Assembly: GCA_902775105.1 (NCBI GenBank)
Contig: CACYLC010000007.1
Coordinates: 1-43,525, forward strand
Direction: 5' to 3'
Source: Oscillospiraceae bacterium
GTDB taxonomy: Bacteria > Bacillota > Clostridia > Oscillospirales > Oscillospiraceae
DNA length: 43,525 bases
Below, one piece after another: positions 1-8,088 of this stretch (its first letter is position 1; every line of letters begins with the position of its first letter). A program made the position numbers and the translations under genes. The notes under the pieces were generated by a model that saw nothing but the letters and a program-made list of their open reading frames with translations, was not told the DNA's origin and did no database searches.

Positions 1-48
1 AACTCCTTTTTCTCATATTTCTCGGCAATTTTTGCTCCACTTCAGACT

Positions 49-86
49 AGAACCCCCTATTTTGCCATGGCAAAATAGGGGGTTCT
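49..86. repeat. 38-bp perfect palindrome
   Basis: Two 19-base arms are exact reverse complements with no loop, centred on GCCATGGC. The outer arms are C- and G-rich and the inner part is A/T-rich. It is followed on the plus strand by only three T residues, so it would be a weak intrinsic terminator for a gene ending left of the window. It could instead be a transposon-end structure. Confidence 0.7.
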
Positions 87-100
87 TTGACAGGCTGAAA

Positions 101-125
101 CAACCCCCGGCTCAGCCGGGGGTTG
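101..125. repeat. GC-rich hairpin, possible terminator
   Basis: A 12-base arm at 101-112 and its exact reverse complement at 114-125 flank a single C. In RNA this would be about ten G-C-rich pairs with a small loop. It is followed on the plus strand by TTGTA and lies 15 bases after the 38-bp palindrome, so the two form a tandem pair. Confidence 0.55.
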
Positions 126-197
126 TTGTATCTCGAAAACCCCACGCTAGGCATGGGTGCTTCAAAAGGGCTTAAAGCGATACAACAGGACAAAAAG

Positions 198-258
198 CTC
201 CTTTTGGTGTTAGAATAGTCACACGGTTTGGCAACTGCAGGAGGAACACCAAAAGGAG
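198..258. repeat. 14-bp inverted repeat with 33-nt spacer
   Basis: The left arm CTCCTTTTGGTGTT (198-211) is the exact reverse complement of 245-258. On the minus strand the stem is followed by CTTTTTG, so it could act as a minus-strand terminator. No gene upstream on that strand explains it, and it may belong to the same relic as the other hairpins here. Confidence 0.5.
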
Positions 259-388
259 GACAAACAACGATGGAGGACGTAGAGGAGCCGGTTGACCAGG
301 CAGATCGGCGGGGCACCGGTCTGAAGCTGGATATTGTCTTTAATCACGTCTCGAAATGTTTGATGAGTACGTCTTTGAAAGCATTTCC

Positions 389-417
389 TTTACATATTGG
401 CCTGATATGTTTATAAT
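389..417 (+). promoter_or_regulatory. Sigma-A promoter of the cobalamin biosynthesis operon
   Basis: TTTACA at 389-394 and TATAAT at 412-417 are separated by exactly 17 bases, close to the sigma-A consensus. Transcription should begin near 424, giving a leader of roughly 127 bases before the first cob gene. No other comparable promoter is visible between here and 551. Confidence 0.7.
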
Positions 418-450
418 ATGATTGCGGCAATTCAACAGCCGCAATCATAT
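416..450. promoter_or_regulatory. Operator-like inverted repeat on the cob promoter
   Basis: The arm ATATGATTGCGGC (416-428) and its perfect complement (438-450) surround a 9-base spacer. The left arm overlaps the last bases of the -10 box and the predicted start site, which is typical of a repressor operator. There is no T-tract, so it is unlikely to be a terminator. No regulator gene is next to it, so the binding protein is unknown. A leader RNA hairpin is less likely because transcription should begin inside the left arm. Confidence 0.5.
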
Positions 451-550
451 GCACAAAAACGGATTTCAGATGTATTTGCGGTTCGGCATGACCTGACAGG
501 GCGCATTTTCGATACGGTGCCTTGCAGATGCCGGGAGAAGAGGAGAAGCC

Positions 551-1315
551 ATGATCCATTTTGTCGGAGCAGGCCCCGGAGCGCCTGACCTGATTACGCT
601 GCGTGGTGCGGAGCTTTTGAAAAAAGCAGACACAGTTATCTACGCCGGTAGCCTGGTGAATCCGGAGCTGTTGCAGCTGTGTAAGGCAGAGTGCGCCGTA
701 TATAACAGTGCCGAGATGACGCTGGAGCAGGTGCTCTCAGTCATGTCTGACGCCGAGCGGCAGGGAGAGATAACGGTGCGTCTCCATACGGGAGACCCCA
801 GCGTCTACGGGGCGATTCGGGAGCAGATGGATGCACTGGAGAAGATGGGCATCTCCTACGATATTACGCCGGGCGTCTCCGGCTTCTGCGGCGCAGCTGC
901 CGCGGCCTCGGCAGAATATACCCTGCCGGGGGTCAGCCAATCGGTCATCATCACCCGTATGGCAGGCCGCACGCCGGTGCCGGAGCGGGAGAGCATTGCA
1001 GCGCTCGCTGCGCATGGGACGTCCATGACGGTGTTTCTCTCGGCGGGTCTGCTGGAGGGACTGCAAAAAGAACTGCTGAAAGGGGCGTATCACGAAAATA
1101 CCCCCGCTGCACTGGTTTACAAGGCCACGTGGCCGGAGGAGCAGGTACTGCGCTGCACCGTGGGAACGCTGGCGGAGACAGGTCGGAACCATCAGATACG
1201 AAAGACTGCTCTGGTGCTGGTGGGGGATTTTCTGCATTCTGAATACGAGAGAAGCCGTCTGTACGCCCCGGACTTTACCACGGAATTTCGACAGGGAATG
1301 GAGGCATCCGAGTGA
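551..1315 (+). CDS. cbiF: Cobalt-precorrin-4 C11-methyltransferase (CbiF/CobM)
   Basis: This SAM-dependent methyltransferase adds the C11 methyl group to the corrin ring in the anaerobic cobalamin pathway. The 254-residue protein has normal family length and opens with the tetrapyrrole-methylase signature FVGAGPGAPDLITLRG. LHTGDPSVYGAIREQ and ITPGVSGFCGAAAA follow, matching the SAM-binding loops of CbiF/CobM. The ATG is preceded by GAGGAG at suitable spacing. It is the first gene of the cobalamin operon, about 130 bases after the predicted promoter. The stop overlaps the next start as GTGA, implying translational coupling. Identification is firm. Confidence 0.95.
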   Translation: MIHFVGAGPGAPDLITLRGAELLKKADTVIYAGSLVNPELLQLCKAECAVYNSAEMTLEQVLSVMSDAERQGEITVRLHTGDPSVYGAIREQMDALEKMGISYDITPGVSGFCGAAAAASAEYTLPGVSQSVIITRMAGRTPVPERESIAALAAHGTSMTVFLSAGLLEGLQKELLKGAYHENTPAALVYKATWPEEQVLRCTVGTLAETGRNHQIRKTALVLVGDFLHSEYERSRLYAPDFTTEFRQGMEASE

Positions 1316-2511
1316 AGATTACGCTGATCGGAACCGGCTGCGGTACAGCGGAAACGCTGACAGAGCAGGCGAGAGTGGCAATCTATGAGTCTCAGCTCGT
1401 CATCGGGGCCCGGCGGTTGCTGAACAGCTTGCGTACAGAGGAGCTATCCGGTACCTGTCGACTGGCGGAGGCGGTTTATGCCAAAGAGATCATAGGTCTG
1501 ATCCGGGCGGCAGAGTGTGACCGTGTCTGCGTGCTGCTCAGCGGCGACAGCGGCTTTTATTCCGGCGCACGCCTTTTGCTCCCTGCCCTGGCGGATTATG
1601 AGACCCGGGTGCTTCCCGGCATTTCCAGCCTTCAGGCGTTCGCCGCCCGTCTGGGTCAGGCGTGGCAGGACTGGACGCTTTGCTCTGCCCATGGAGTGGA
1701 GTGCGACGCTGTGGCGGCGGTGTGCGGCGAAAAGCCTGCCTTCTTTCTCACCGGAGGACGCATGGGGCCGGCAGAGCTCTGCCGACAGCTCACCAAGGCG
1801 GGACTTGCCGGGCTGCCGGTTGCGGTGGGGGAAAATCTGATGTGTCCTGACGAACGCATTACCCGAGGCACGGCGTCTGAACTTGCGAAGGGGAGCTTTG
1901 CGCCTCTCAGCGTTATGCTGGCAGAGGCAGCGCCCCGGTTCGCTCAGCGCACACCGGGACTGCCGGACGAGCTGTTTCAGCGCTCAGAACGCATTCCCAT
2001 GACCAAGCAGGAGGTTCGGGCGGCGGCACTGGCAAAGCTGGCGGTGCGTCCGGATGATATTTGCTGGGATATTGGCGCAGGCACAGGAAGTGTCAGCGTG
2101 GAACTTGCGTTACAGGCGAAGCAGGTCTGGGCGGTGGAGCGGAATGCGGCCGCACTGGCACTGGCGGAGCGCAACAGAGTTCAGTTCGGCGCATGGAATC
2201 TCTGCCTTAAAGAGGGCAGTGCTCCCGATGCGCTGAAAGATCTGCCCACTCCGGATGCCGTATTTGTGGGCGGCAGCGGCGGCAAAATGGAAGGGATTCT
2301 GCGCGCAGTGCATCACGCAAATCCCAAGGCACGGATCTGCGTGGCGGCCATTGCGTTGGAAAGCCTGTCTGCCGCCTGTACAGCGCTGGAAGAACTGGGC
2401 TATGAGATCGACGTGACCCAGATCGCCGTCAGCCGCAGCCGCTCTGCGGCGGGACTGCATCTGATGACGGCGCAGAACCCGGTCTGGCTCATTGCGGGGA
2501 TTCAGAGATGA
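1312..2511 (+). CDS. cobL: Fused precorrin-6Y C5,15-methyltransferase/decarboxylase (CbiE-CbiT, CobL type)
   Basis: A 399-residue fusion of two enzymes that methylate C5 and C15 and decarboxylate the C12 acetate side chain. Roughly residues 1-200 are a CbiE tetrapyrrole methylase (start KITLIGTGCGTAETLT, then LLSGDSGFYSGARLL). From about residue 225 a CbiT Rossmann methyltransferase follows, with the SAM loop DICWDIGAGTGSVSVELAL. Many anaerobic-pathway organisms encode the halves separately; the fused form is the CobL arrangement. The start is GTG, overlapping the cbiF stop by four bases. The stop overlaps the next ATG. Confidence 0.93.
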   Translation: MKITLIGTGCGTAETLTEQARVAIYESQLVIGARRLLNSLRTEELSGTCRLAEAVYAKEIIGLIRAAECDRVCVLLSGDSGFYSGARLLLPALADYETRVLPGISSLQAFAARLGQAWQDWTLCSAHGVECDAVAAVCGEKPAFFLTGGRMGPAELCRQLTKAGLAGLPVAVGENLMCPDERITRGTASELAKGSFAPLSVMLAEAAPRFAQRTPGLPDELFQRSERIPMTKQEVRAAALAKLAVRPDDICWDIGAGTGSVSVELALQAKQVWAVERNAAALALAERNRVQFGAWNLCLKEGSAPDALKDLPTPDAVFVGGSGGKMEGILRAVHHANPKARICVAAIALESLSAACTALEELGYEIDVTQIAVSRSRSAAGLHLMTAQNPVWLIAGIQR

Positions 2512-3854
2512 AGCGGCTGATGCTCACGGCGATGCACAGCGGGGCGGGCAAGACGGTGGTCACCTGCGCACTGCTAAACGCCCTGAAACGCCGGGGGTCA
2601 CAGGTACAGGCGTTTAAATGCGGCCCGGACTATATTGACCCCATGTTCCACACCCGGGTGTTGGGCATCCCCAGCCGCAACCTGGACCTCTTTTTGCAGG
2701 GGGCAGAGGGGGTACAGGCGACGCTTGCCCGCACAAAGGCGGACGTGGCTGTCCTGGAGGGCGCCATGGGCTTTTACGACGGTGTGGCGGGCACAGAGAC
2801 TGCCAGCGCCTGGGACATTGCCCGCCGAACGAAAACCCCGGCCGTTTTAGTGCTGCGTCCAAAGGGGACAGGCATCACACTGGCGGCGCAGGTGCGGGGC
2901 ATGCTGGACTTCCGTCCGGAGAGCCAAATCGCTGCTTTGCTGCTCACCGACTGCAAGAGCGGCCTTGCCTCGTACCTAAAGCCGATTTTAGAGCGAGAGA
3001 CAGGGCTGCCCGTGCTGGGCTATCTGCCGCCGATGAAAGAGGCGAGTTTGGAGAGCCGCCATCTGGGACTGCTGACGGCGGCTGAGATCGACGATTTCGG
3101 CGCTCGGTTCGATGCTCTGGCCGACCAGATGGAGCGCACGGTGGATCTGGATGCGCTGCTGGAGCTGGCAGCTGAGGATGGCGGTCACGGGCAGACAGAG
3201 CGGATCTCTCCGTGCCGCTGCCGCATTGCGGTGGCCAGAGACGAGGCGTTCTGCTTTTTCTATGAGGACAATCTGGAGCTGCTGCGCTCTGCCGGGGCGG
3301 AACTGATCTTTTTCAGCCCTCTGCACGATGCCACCCTGCCGCAGGGAGCAGACGGCCTGTACTTGGCAGGCGGCTACCCCGAGCTGTACGCAAAGCAGCT
3401 CTCAGAAAATCAAACCATGTTGCAAAGCGTCTCTGAGACGGTGGGGAAGGGACTTCCCACCGTGGCGGAGTGCGGCGGTTTTCTGTACCTGCAACAGCAG
3501 TTGGAGGACGAGAACGGGCGGACGTACCCCATGTGCGGCGTGCTGCCGGGGAACGGCCTTCGCACCGGGCGTCTGCAACGGTTTGGATATCAGTATCTAT
3601 CCGCAGAGACGGACTCCCTGCTGCTTCAGCGGGGGGAGCGTCTGCCTGCCCATGAGTTCCACTACTGGGATTCCACAGAGAACGGAGCCGACCTCCTGTC
3701 CCAAAAGCCGGACGGCAGACAGTGGCGCTGCGGTTTTGCGGGGGAGCGTTTGTATGCCGCCTTTCCCCACCTCCACTTCGGCGGGGAGCTGCCGTTGGCG
3801 GAGCGGTTTGCGGCGGCCTGTATCAAGTATAAAGAACGGAAAACAGAGAAATGA
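2508..3854 (+). CDS. cbiA: Cobyrinate a,c-diamide synthase (CbiA/CobB)
   Basis: This ATP- and glutamine-dependent enzyme amidates the a and c acetate side chains of the corrin ring. The 448-residue protein has an N-terminal dethiobiotin-synthetase-like ATPase with P-loop MHSGAGKTVVTCALL near residue 10, and FKCGPDYIDPMFH just after. The C-terminal class I glutamine amidotransferase domain has its nucleophilic Cys in VAECGGFLYL and a late His near FPHLHFGG. Length is normal. It starts in the ATGA overlap with the cobL-type gene and ends in an ATGA overlap with cobT. Confidence 0.94.
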   Translation: MKRLMLTAMHSGAGKTVVTCALLNALKRRGSQVQAFKCGPDYIDPMFHTRVLGIPSRNLDLFLQGAEGVQATLARTKADVAVLEGAMGFYDGVAGTETASAWDIARRTKTPAVLVLRPKGTGITLAAQVRGMLDFRPESQIAALLLTDCKSGLASYLKPILERETGLPVLGYLPPMKEASLESRHLGLLTAAEIDDFGARFDALADQMERTVDLDALLELAAEDGGHGQTERISPCRCRIAVARDEAFCFFYEDNLELLRSAGAELIFFSPLHDATLPQGADGLYLAGGYPELYAKQLSENQTMLQSVSETVGKGLPTVAECGGFLYLQQQLEDENGRTYPMCGVLPGNGLRTGRLQRFGYQYLSAETDSLLLQRGERLPAHEFHYWDSTENGADLLSQKPDGRQWRCGFAGERLYAAFPHLHFGGELPLAERFAAACIKYKERKTEK

Positions 3855-4909
3855 ATCTGGAAGAGCTGCTTTGTGAAATACATAGACCGGACGCCGAGGC
3901 GATGGCAGCGGCCCGCCTCCGCTGGGACAGCCTTGCAAAGCCTCTGGGCAGCCTTGGACGGCTGGAGGAGGCGGTGACCCGGATTGCCGGGATCACCGGA
4001 GACCCGGATGTCCGATTGGACAGGCGGGCCCTTCTGGTATTCTGCGCTGACCACGGCGTTGTGGCGCAGGGCGTCACCCAGTGCGGCAGCGAGGTCACGG
4101 CATCCGTGGCGAGAGCGTTGGCCGCAGGCGAGAGTACCGTCTGTCACATGGCAAAGGTGGCAAATTGCACTGTCATCCCCGTAGATGTGGGGATTGCGGA
4201 CGCATCGGAGAGGCCGGGTGTGATCCCACGGCGCATTCGCAGCGGCACCGAAGATATGACGGCCAGAGCGGCCATGGACAGGGAGGAGTGCGTCTCTGCC
4301 ATTCTGACCGGAGCGGAGCTGGTACGGGAGCTGGCGGCTGAGGGAACGCAAATCATTGCCGTGGGAGAGATGGGCATCGGCAATACCACCGCCGCCAGCG
4401 CCGTGACCTCTGTTCTTCTGGGCGTTGCCCCGGAGCGGGTGACGGGCAGAGGCGCCGGACTGTCCGACGCCGGCATCTCCCGGAAGGTGAGCGCTATAAA
4501 ACGGGCGATCTCGGTCAACACCCCGGACGGGGACGATCCCATCGACGTGCTGAGCAAGGTGGGCGGACTGGAGCTTGCCGCCATGTGCGGCGCCTTTCTG
4601 GGGGGCGCGTCCTCTCATGTGCCTGTCGTCATCGACGGGGTGATCAGCGCCGCCGCGGCTTTGTGTGCCGTTCGTCTCTGCCCTGAAGCGAGAGGGGCAT
4701 TGCTTCCCAGCCATGTGTCATCCGAGCCTGCGGGATTTCTGCTGCTGGACGCCCTTGATTTAAAGCCGCTGCTTACGGCGGAGCTGCACCTGGGAGAGGG
4801 CAGCGGTGCTGTTGCCCTCCTGCCCCTTTTGGATATGGCGCTTTCCGTCTACCACAGCGGGCAGACCTTTGACCGGCTGGGCATCCGGGCCTATACGCCC
4901 CAGAACTGA
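3851..4909 (+). CDS. cobT: Nicotinate-nucleotide:dimethylbenzimidazole phosphoribosyltransferase (CobT)
   Basis: CobT activates the lower ligand base by transferring phosphoribose from nicotinate mononucleotide, giving alpha-ribazole phosphate. The 352-residue protein is of normal length. It has WDSLAKPLGSLGRLEE near the N-terminus, CADHGVVAQGVTQCGSEV in the substrate site, EMGIGNTTAA mid-protein, and HLGEGSGAVALLPLLD near the C-terminus carrying the conserved catalytic Glu. The start overlaps the cbiA stop. Base specificity cannot be judged from sequence, so dimethylbenzimidazole is the family assumption. Confidence 0.95.
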   Translation: MNLEELLCEIHRPDAEAMAAARLRWDSLAKPLGSLGRLEEAVTRIAGITGDPDVRLDRRALLVFCADHGVVAQGVTQCGSEVTASVARALAAGESTVCHMAKVANCTVIPVDVGIADASERPGVIPRRIRSGTEDMTARAAMDREECVSAILTGAELVRELAAEGTQIIAVGEMGIGNTTAASAVTSVLLGVAPERVTGRGAGLSDAGISRKVSAIKRAISVNTPDGDDPIDVLSKVGGLELAAMCGAFLGGASSHVPVVIDGVISAAAALCAVRLCPEARGALLPSHVSSEPAGFLLLDALDLKPLLTAELHLGEGSGAVALLPLLDMALSVYHSGQTFDRLGIRAYTPQN

Positions 4910-4919
4910 GAAAATTGTC

Positions 4920-5432
4920 ATGTTTACACTGATTATCGGCGGCGCAGGCAGTGGAAAAAGCGCCTTTGCCGAGAGACTGGTACAGTCTCTGCCGGGCGAC
5001 CGGGTATATATCGCAACCATGCAGCCCTTTGATGAGGAGTGCCGCAGGAGAATCGAGCGGCATCGTGCCATGCGTTCCGGCAAGGGCTTTGCCACGCTGG
5101 AGCGTTATACCGATCTCGCCGGTCTGACTATACCGGAAAAGAGAAATGTGCTTTTGGAGGATCTGTCCAACCTCATTGCAAACGAGCTGTACAGCCCAGA
5201 CGGCAGGGGAGGGTATGCGGCTTTGCAGGGGGTGGAGGCGGTGCTGCGGCGCGCGGCACACCTCACTGTCGTGACCAACGAGGTGTTCTCCGGCGGGACG
5301 GACTACGAGGGGGACACACTTGCCTTTCTCCGGACGCTTGCCCGTATCAACAACACCCTTGCAGCCGAAGCGGACACTGTGGCGGAAATTGTCTGCGGCA
5401 TCCCAAATGTCCTAAAGGGGGAGATCCCATGA
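4920..5432 (+). CDS. cobU: Adenosylcobinamide kinase/guanylyltransferase (CobU)
   Basis: CobU phosphorylates adenosylcobinamide and transfers GMP to it, making the GDP-cobinamide used by CobS. The start is placed at ATG 4920, giving 170 residues beginning FTLIIGGAGSGKSAFAERL, where GGAGSGKS is the P-loop. A longer in-frame extension upstream would run through the cobT gene and is not CobU-like. IERHRAMR supplies the His expected to carry GMP, and VVTNEVFSGG and IVCGIPNVLKG are typical of the C-terminal part. It lies 10 bases after cobT and overlaps cobS as ATGA. Confidence 0.93.
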   Translation: MFTLIIGGAGSGKSAFAERLVQSLPGDRVYIATMQPFDEECRRRIERHRAMRSGKGFATLERYTDLAGLTIPEKRNVLLEDLSNLIANELYSPDGRGGYAALQGVEAVLRRAAHLTVVTNEVFSGGTDYEGDTLAFLRTLARINNTLAAEADTVAEIVCGIPNVLKGEIP

Positions 5433-6190
5433 CCGCATTGCAGACGATTATCGTGGCCTTTTCCATGTTCTCCGCTCTCCCTATGCCCCAGATCGAGTGG
5501 AACAGCCGAAATATGCGCTACAGCCTCTGCGCATTTCCACTGGTGGGAGCCGTGATTGGCGGCGTCTGCTGGCTCTGGGTCAGGCTTTGCGGCATTCTGG
5601 CACTTCCGGTGGAGCTGCGGGGGGCGGGACTGTGCCTGATTCCTGTGCTGCTCACCGGCGGCATCCATCTGGATGGCTACGCAGACACCTGTGATGCCCT
5701 TGCAAGCCACGCCGAGCCATCCCGGAAGCGCGAGATCTTGAAGGATCCCCATCTGGGCGCCTTTGCAGCCATCCGGCTGTGCGTCTATTTCGTGGCAGCT
5801 TTTGCTCTCTGGACGGCGCTGCCGGGCTATCGGGGAGGGGCGATTCTGTGTGCGTTTTGCCTCTCCCGCACGCTGTCGGCGTTGGCGCTGACTGCCTTTC
5901 CTCTGGCGCAGGGCAGCGGCCTTGCCCGCAGCTTTGCCGAGGCGGCGGACAGAAGGCGGGTCAGAACAATTCTGACCGTCTGCGCCGCATTCCTCTGTAT
6001 TGCTATCAGCTTCTGCGGCGGATGGACGATGGCGGCTGCCGCCGTTTTGGCGTTCTTGTATTACAGGCACATGGCCCGGACGCAGTTTGGCGGCCTCTCC
6101 GGCGATTTAGCCGGCTGGTTTTTACAGACAGCGGAGCTGTGGATGTTGGGAGCGTTGGTATTTGCCGAATATGTGGAGGCATTATTATGA
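5429..6190 (+). CDS. cobS: Adenosylcobinamide-GDP ribazoletransferase (cobalamin synthase, CobS)
   Basis: CobS is the integral membrane enzyme that joins adenosylcobinamide-GDP to alpha-ribazole, completing the nucleotide loop. The protein begins MTALQTIIVAFSMFSALPMP at ATG 5429 and is 253 residues long. It has several hydrophobic segments and the family motif GGIHLDGYADTCDALASH around residues 80-95, followed by REILKDPHLGAFA. A longer upstream frame exists but overlaps cobU and is not homologous. The start overlaps the cobU stop, and its own stop overlaps the next ATG. Confidence 0.94.
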   Translation: MTALQTIIVAFSMFSALPMPQIEWNSRNMRYSLCAFPLVGAVIGGVCWLWVRLCGILALPVELRGAGLCLIPVLLTGGIHLDGYADTCDALASHAEPSRKREILKDPHLGAFAAIRLCVYFVAAFALWTALPGYRGGAILCAFCLSRTLSALALTAFPLAQGSGLARSFAEAADRRRVRTILTVCAAFLCIAISFCGGWTMAAAAVLAFLYYRHMARTQFGGLSGDLAGWFLQTAELWMLGALVFAEYVEALL

Positions 6191-6522
6191 TTTTTGTTAC
6201 AGGCCCCCTGTTTGCAGGGAAAAGGGACTATATCAGAAGCGCACTGGGGCTGGATGAGGAGACCTTTGCCGGGATCGCCGTATGGGATGTGCAGGAGCAG
6301 GCGGAGACGGATCGTCCGGAAGCGCTGGCCGCTGAACTGGCGCAGAATGATATCGTCATCGCCACCGAGATCGGCGGCGGGGTGGTGCCCATCGACCCGG
6401 AGCAGCGGGCGCGGCGGGAGGCTGCCGGACGGCTTTCCTGCCTGCTGGCGGAGCGGGCGGACACGGTCATTCGGGTCTGTTGCGGCCTGCCCCAGCTCCT
6501 GAAGGGGGATTGGCCGTGCTGA
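6187..6522 (+). CDS. Short CobU-like P-loop protein (second, internally reduced copy)
   Basis: A 111-residue protein starting at ATG 6187. It opens MIFVTGPLFAGKRDY, with a P-loop at about residues 6-13. It ends with EIGGGVVPIDPEQRARREA and VIRVCCGLPQLLKGDW, which match the C-terminal third of CobU. The central part of CobU, including the RHR region with the GMP-carrying His, is missing. It may retain nucleotide binding or cobinamide kinase activity but should lack the guanylyltransferase mechanism. It sits between cobS and cobC with four- and seven-base overlaps, so it looks expressed and not decayed. The match is clear; the function is not. Confidence 0.75.
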   Translation: MIFVTGPLFAGKRDYIRSALGLDEETFAGIAVWDVQEQAETDRPEALAAELAQNDIVIATEIGGGVVPIDPEQRARREAAGRLSCLLAERADTVIRVCCGLPQLLKGDWPC

Positions 6523-7103
6523 TTTACCTGATTCGCCACGGTGAGACCCGGTGCAATGCGGAAAAACGCTATCAGGGCGCGCTGGATACGCCTCTCTCCG
6601 ACCACGGCCGGGCGGCGTTGCAACAGGCGGATTTTTCTCCCCGGCGGGTCTATGTCTCTCCGCTGCGCCGTGCGTCGGAGACGGCGGAGATCCTGTTCCC
6701 CACGGCGGAGCAGGTTTCCGTACACGGCCTGCGGGAGATGCACTTTGGCAGCTTTGAGGGACGCAGCTACCTGGAGATGGAGCATGACCGGGACTACCGA
6801 AATTGGGTAGACGGCGGCTGTACCGGCAGATGTCCCGGAGGAGAGAGCCGCAGCGCATTTTTTGAGCGCACCTGCGCCACCTTCCGGGATCTGGTGGAGG
6901 AGGCGCTTGGAACGGGAGAGAGCCTGCTTGTTATGATAGCCCACGGCGGGACACAAATGGCGGTGATGGAACGCTGGGCATTTCCAAGGGGGGACTATTG
7001 GCAGTGGAACGCAAAGCCCGGAGCGGGCTATGTGCTGGATACCGCCCATTGGCCGAAAAAACTGGATTTGGTAAGAGAAGTCACCTTTACGAGGGAGCGT
7101 TGA
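6516..7103 (+). CDS. cobC: Alpha-ribazole phosphatase-type histidine phosphatase (CobC)
   Basis: A histidine-phosphatase-superfamily enzyme expected to remove the 5' phosphate from alpha-ribazole phosphate or from cobalamin phosphate. The start is taken as GTG 6516, so the protein opens with a short hydrophobic run and the catalytic LIRHGETRCN motif, 195 residues in all. A TTG 36 bases upstream is possible but adds no conserved sequence. YVSPLRRASETAEIL and MIAHGGTQMAVM supply the other phosphate-pocket residues. It overlaps the CobU-like gene by seven bases, and the operon context supports the CobC role. Confidence 0.88.
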   Translation: MLIYLIRHGETRCNAEKRYQGALDTPLSDHGRAALQQADFSPRRVYVSPLRRASETAEILFPTAEQVSVHGLREMHFGSFEGRSYLEMEHDRDYRNWVDGGCTGRCPGGESRSAFFERTCATFRDLVEEALGTGESLLVMIAHGGTQMAVMERWAFPRGDYWQWNAKPGAGYVLDTAHWPKKLDLVREVTFTRER

Positions 7104-7104
7104 T

Positions 7105-8076
7105 ATGACCATATTATTTGCCGCACTCGGCGGCTTTGCGCTGGATCTGCTTGTGGGTGACCCGGCGATATTGACGCCCATCCACCCGGTGGTGCTCATT
7201 GGGCGGTGCATCAGCGCACTGGAACGGCGGCTGCGCAGATGGTTCCCTGAAAGCGAGAGAGGGCAGAGACTGGCAGGGATTGTTCTGGCGGCTGTGATGC
7301 CCTTGGGGACGCTGGCAGTCTGCTGCGCCCTGCTGTGGGGACTGAACCGGATTTGTTCCCCTGCGGCCTTCGTTCTGCAGGTGATCTGGTGCTGGCAGGC
7401 GCTGGCGGTAAAAAACCTGAAGGACGAGAGCATGAATGTGTCTTACAAGCTAAGCGACGGTACACTGGAGGACGCCCGTAAGGCTGTTTCCCGAATCGTC
7501 GGACGGGACACTGATGCGCTGACGGCGGAGGGCGTCACAAAGGCGGCGGTGGAGACGGTTGCGGAGAACTTCTCCGACGGCGTGGTTGCGCCTATGCTGT
7601 ATATGCTGCTGGGCGGCGCTCCTCTGGCGCTGACGTACAAGGCGGTCAACACCATGGACAGCATGGTGGGCTACAAAAATGAGCGCTATCTCTGGTTTGG
7701 CCGGGCGGCCGCCCGGCTGGACGACGGGGCGAATTTTATCCCCTCCCGTGTTGCGGCACTGCTGCTCATCGCAGCAGCGAAGCTGTCGGGACAAAATGCG
7801 AAGAGAGCCTTCCGCATTTGGCGCAGAGACCGCAGAAACCATTCCAGCCCCAACTCCGCCCAGTGTGAGGCGGCCATGGCCGGAGCGCTGGGGGTGCAGC
7901 TGGGCGGCGGTGCAACCTACTTTGGGATTTTCGTGGAAAAGCCCATCATCGGTGACAACGACCGAACCGTTGAAAGGTCGGACATTTGCCGTGCCTGCCG
8001 AATGATGTACATTGGGAGCGGGCTGAGTCTCCTGCTGCTATGTGCCCTGCGAAGAGCATTGATTCTGATGATTTAA
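7105..8076 (+). CDS. cbiB: Adenosylcobinamide-phosphate synthase (CbiB)
   Basis: CbiB is the membrane enzyme that attaches aminopropanol or its phosphate to adenosylcobyric acid. The 323-residue protein has LLVGDPAILTPIHPVVLIGR near the start, several hydrophobic segments, and the family motifs ETVAENFSDGVVAPM, MDSMVGYKNERYLWFGRAAA and NSAQCEAAMAGALGVQLGG. The ATG is one base after the cobC stop. The next gene makes the aminopropanol phosphate it uses, so substrate supply and attachment are adjacent. Confidence 0.94.
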   Translation: MTILFAALGGFALDLLVGDPAILTPIHPVVLIGRCISALERRLRRWFPESERGQRLAGIVLAAVMPLGTLAVCCALLWGLNRICSPAAFVLQVIWCWQALAVKNLKDESMNVSYKLSDGTLEDARKAVSRIVGRDTDALTAEGVTKAAVETVAENFSDGVVAPMLYMLLGGAPLALTYKAVNTMDSMVGYKNERYLWFGRAAARLDDGANFIPSRVAALLLIAAAKLSGQNAKRAFRIWRRDRRNHSSPNSAQCEAAMAGALGVQLGGGATYFGIFVEKPIIGDNDRTVERSDICRACRMMYIGSGLSLLLLCALRRALILMI

Positions 8077-8088
8077 GAGGAACTTTTC

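Larger units (their letters stand above)
40..316. other. Non-coding left edge; possible IS200/IS605-type end relic
   Basis: This stretch has no convincing gene. It holds two strong GC-rich hairpins and a long inverted repeat in close succession. Read on the minus strand, the order is a spaced inverted repeat, a short linker and a G/C-rich hairpin, which resembles the right end and guide-RNA region of IS200/IS605 elements that carry tnpB. No tnpA or tnpB reading frame remains, and the small open frames on either strand have no recognisable domain. Plain tandem terminators of a gene to the left are an equally good explanation. Confidence 0.3.

Noticed and set aside
460..550. A second cobalamin riboswitch before the biosynthesis operon
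   Set aside because: A few words such as CGGTGCC occur but the central and 3' conserved elements are missing and the leader is too short.
5039..5428. A long upstream extension of the cobS frame
   Set aside because: The extension lies inside cobU in another frame and has no CobS homology; ATG 5429 gives normal length and an ATGA overlap.
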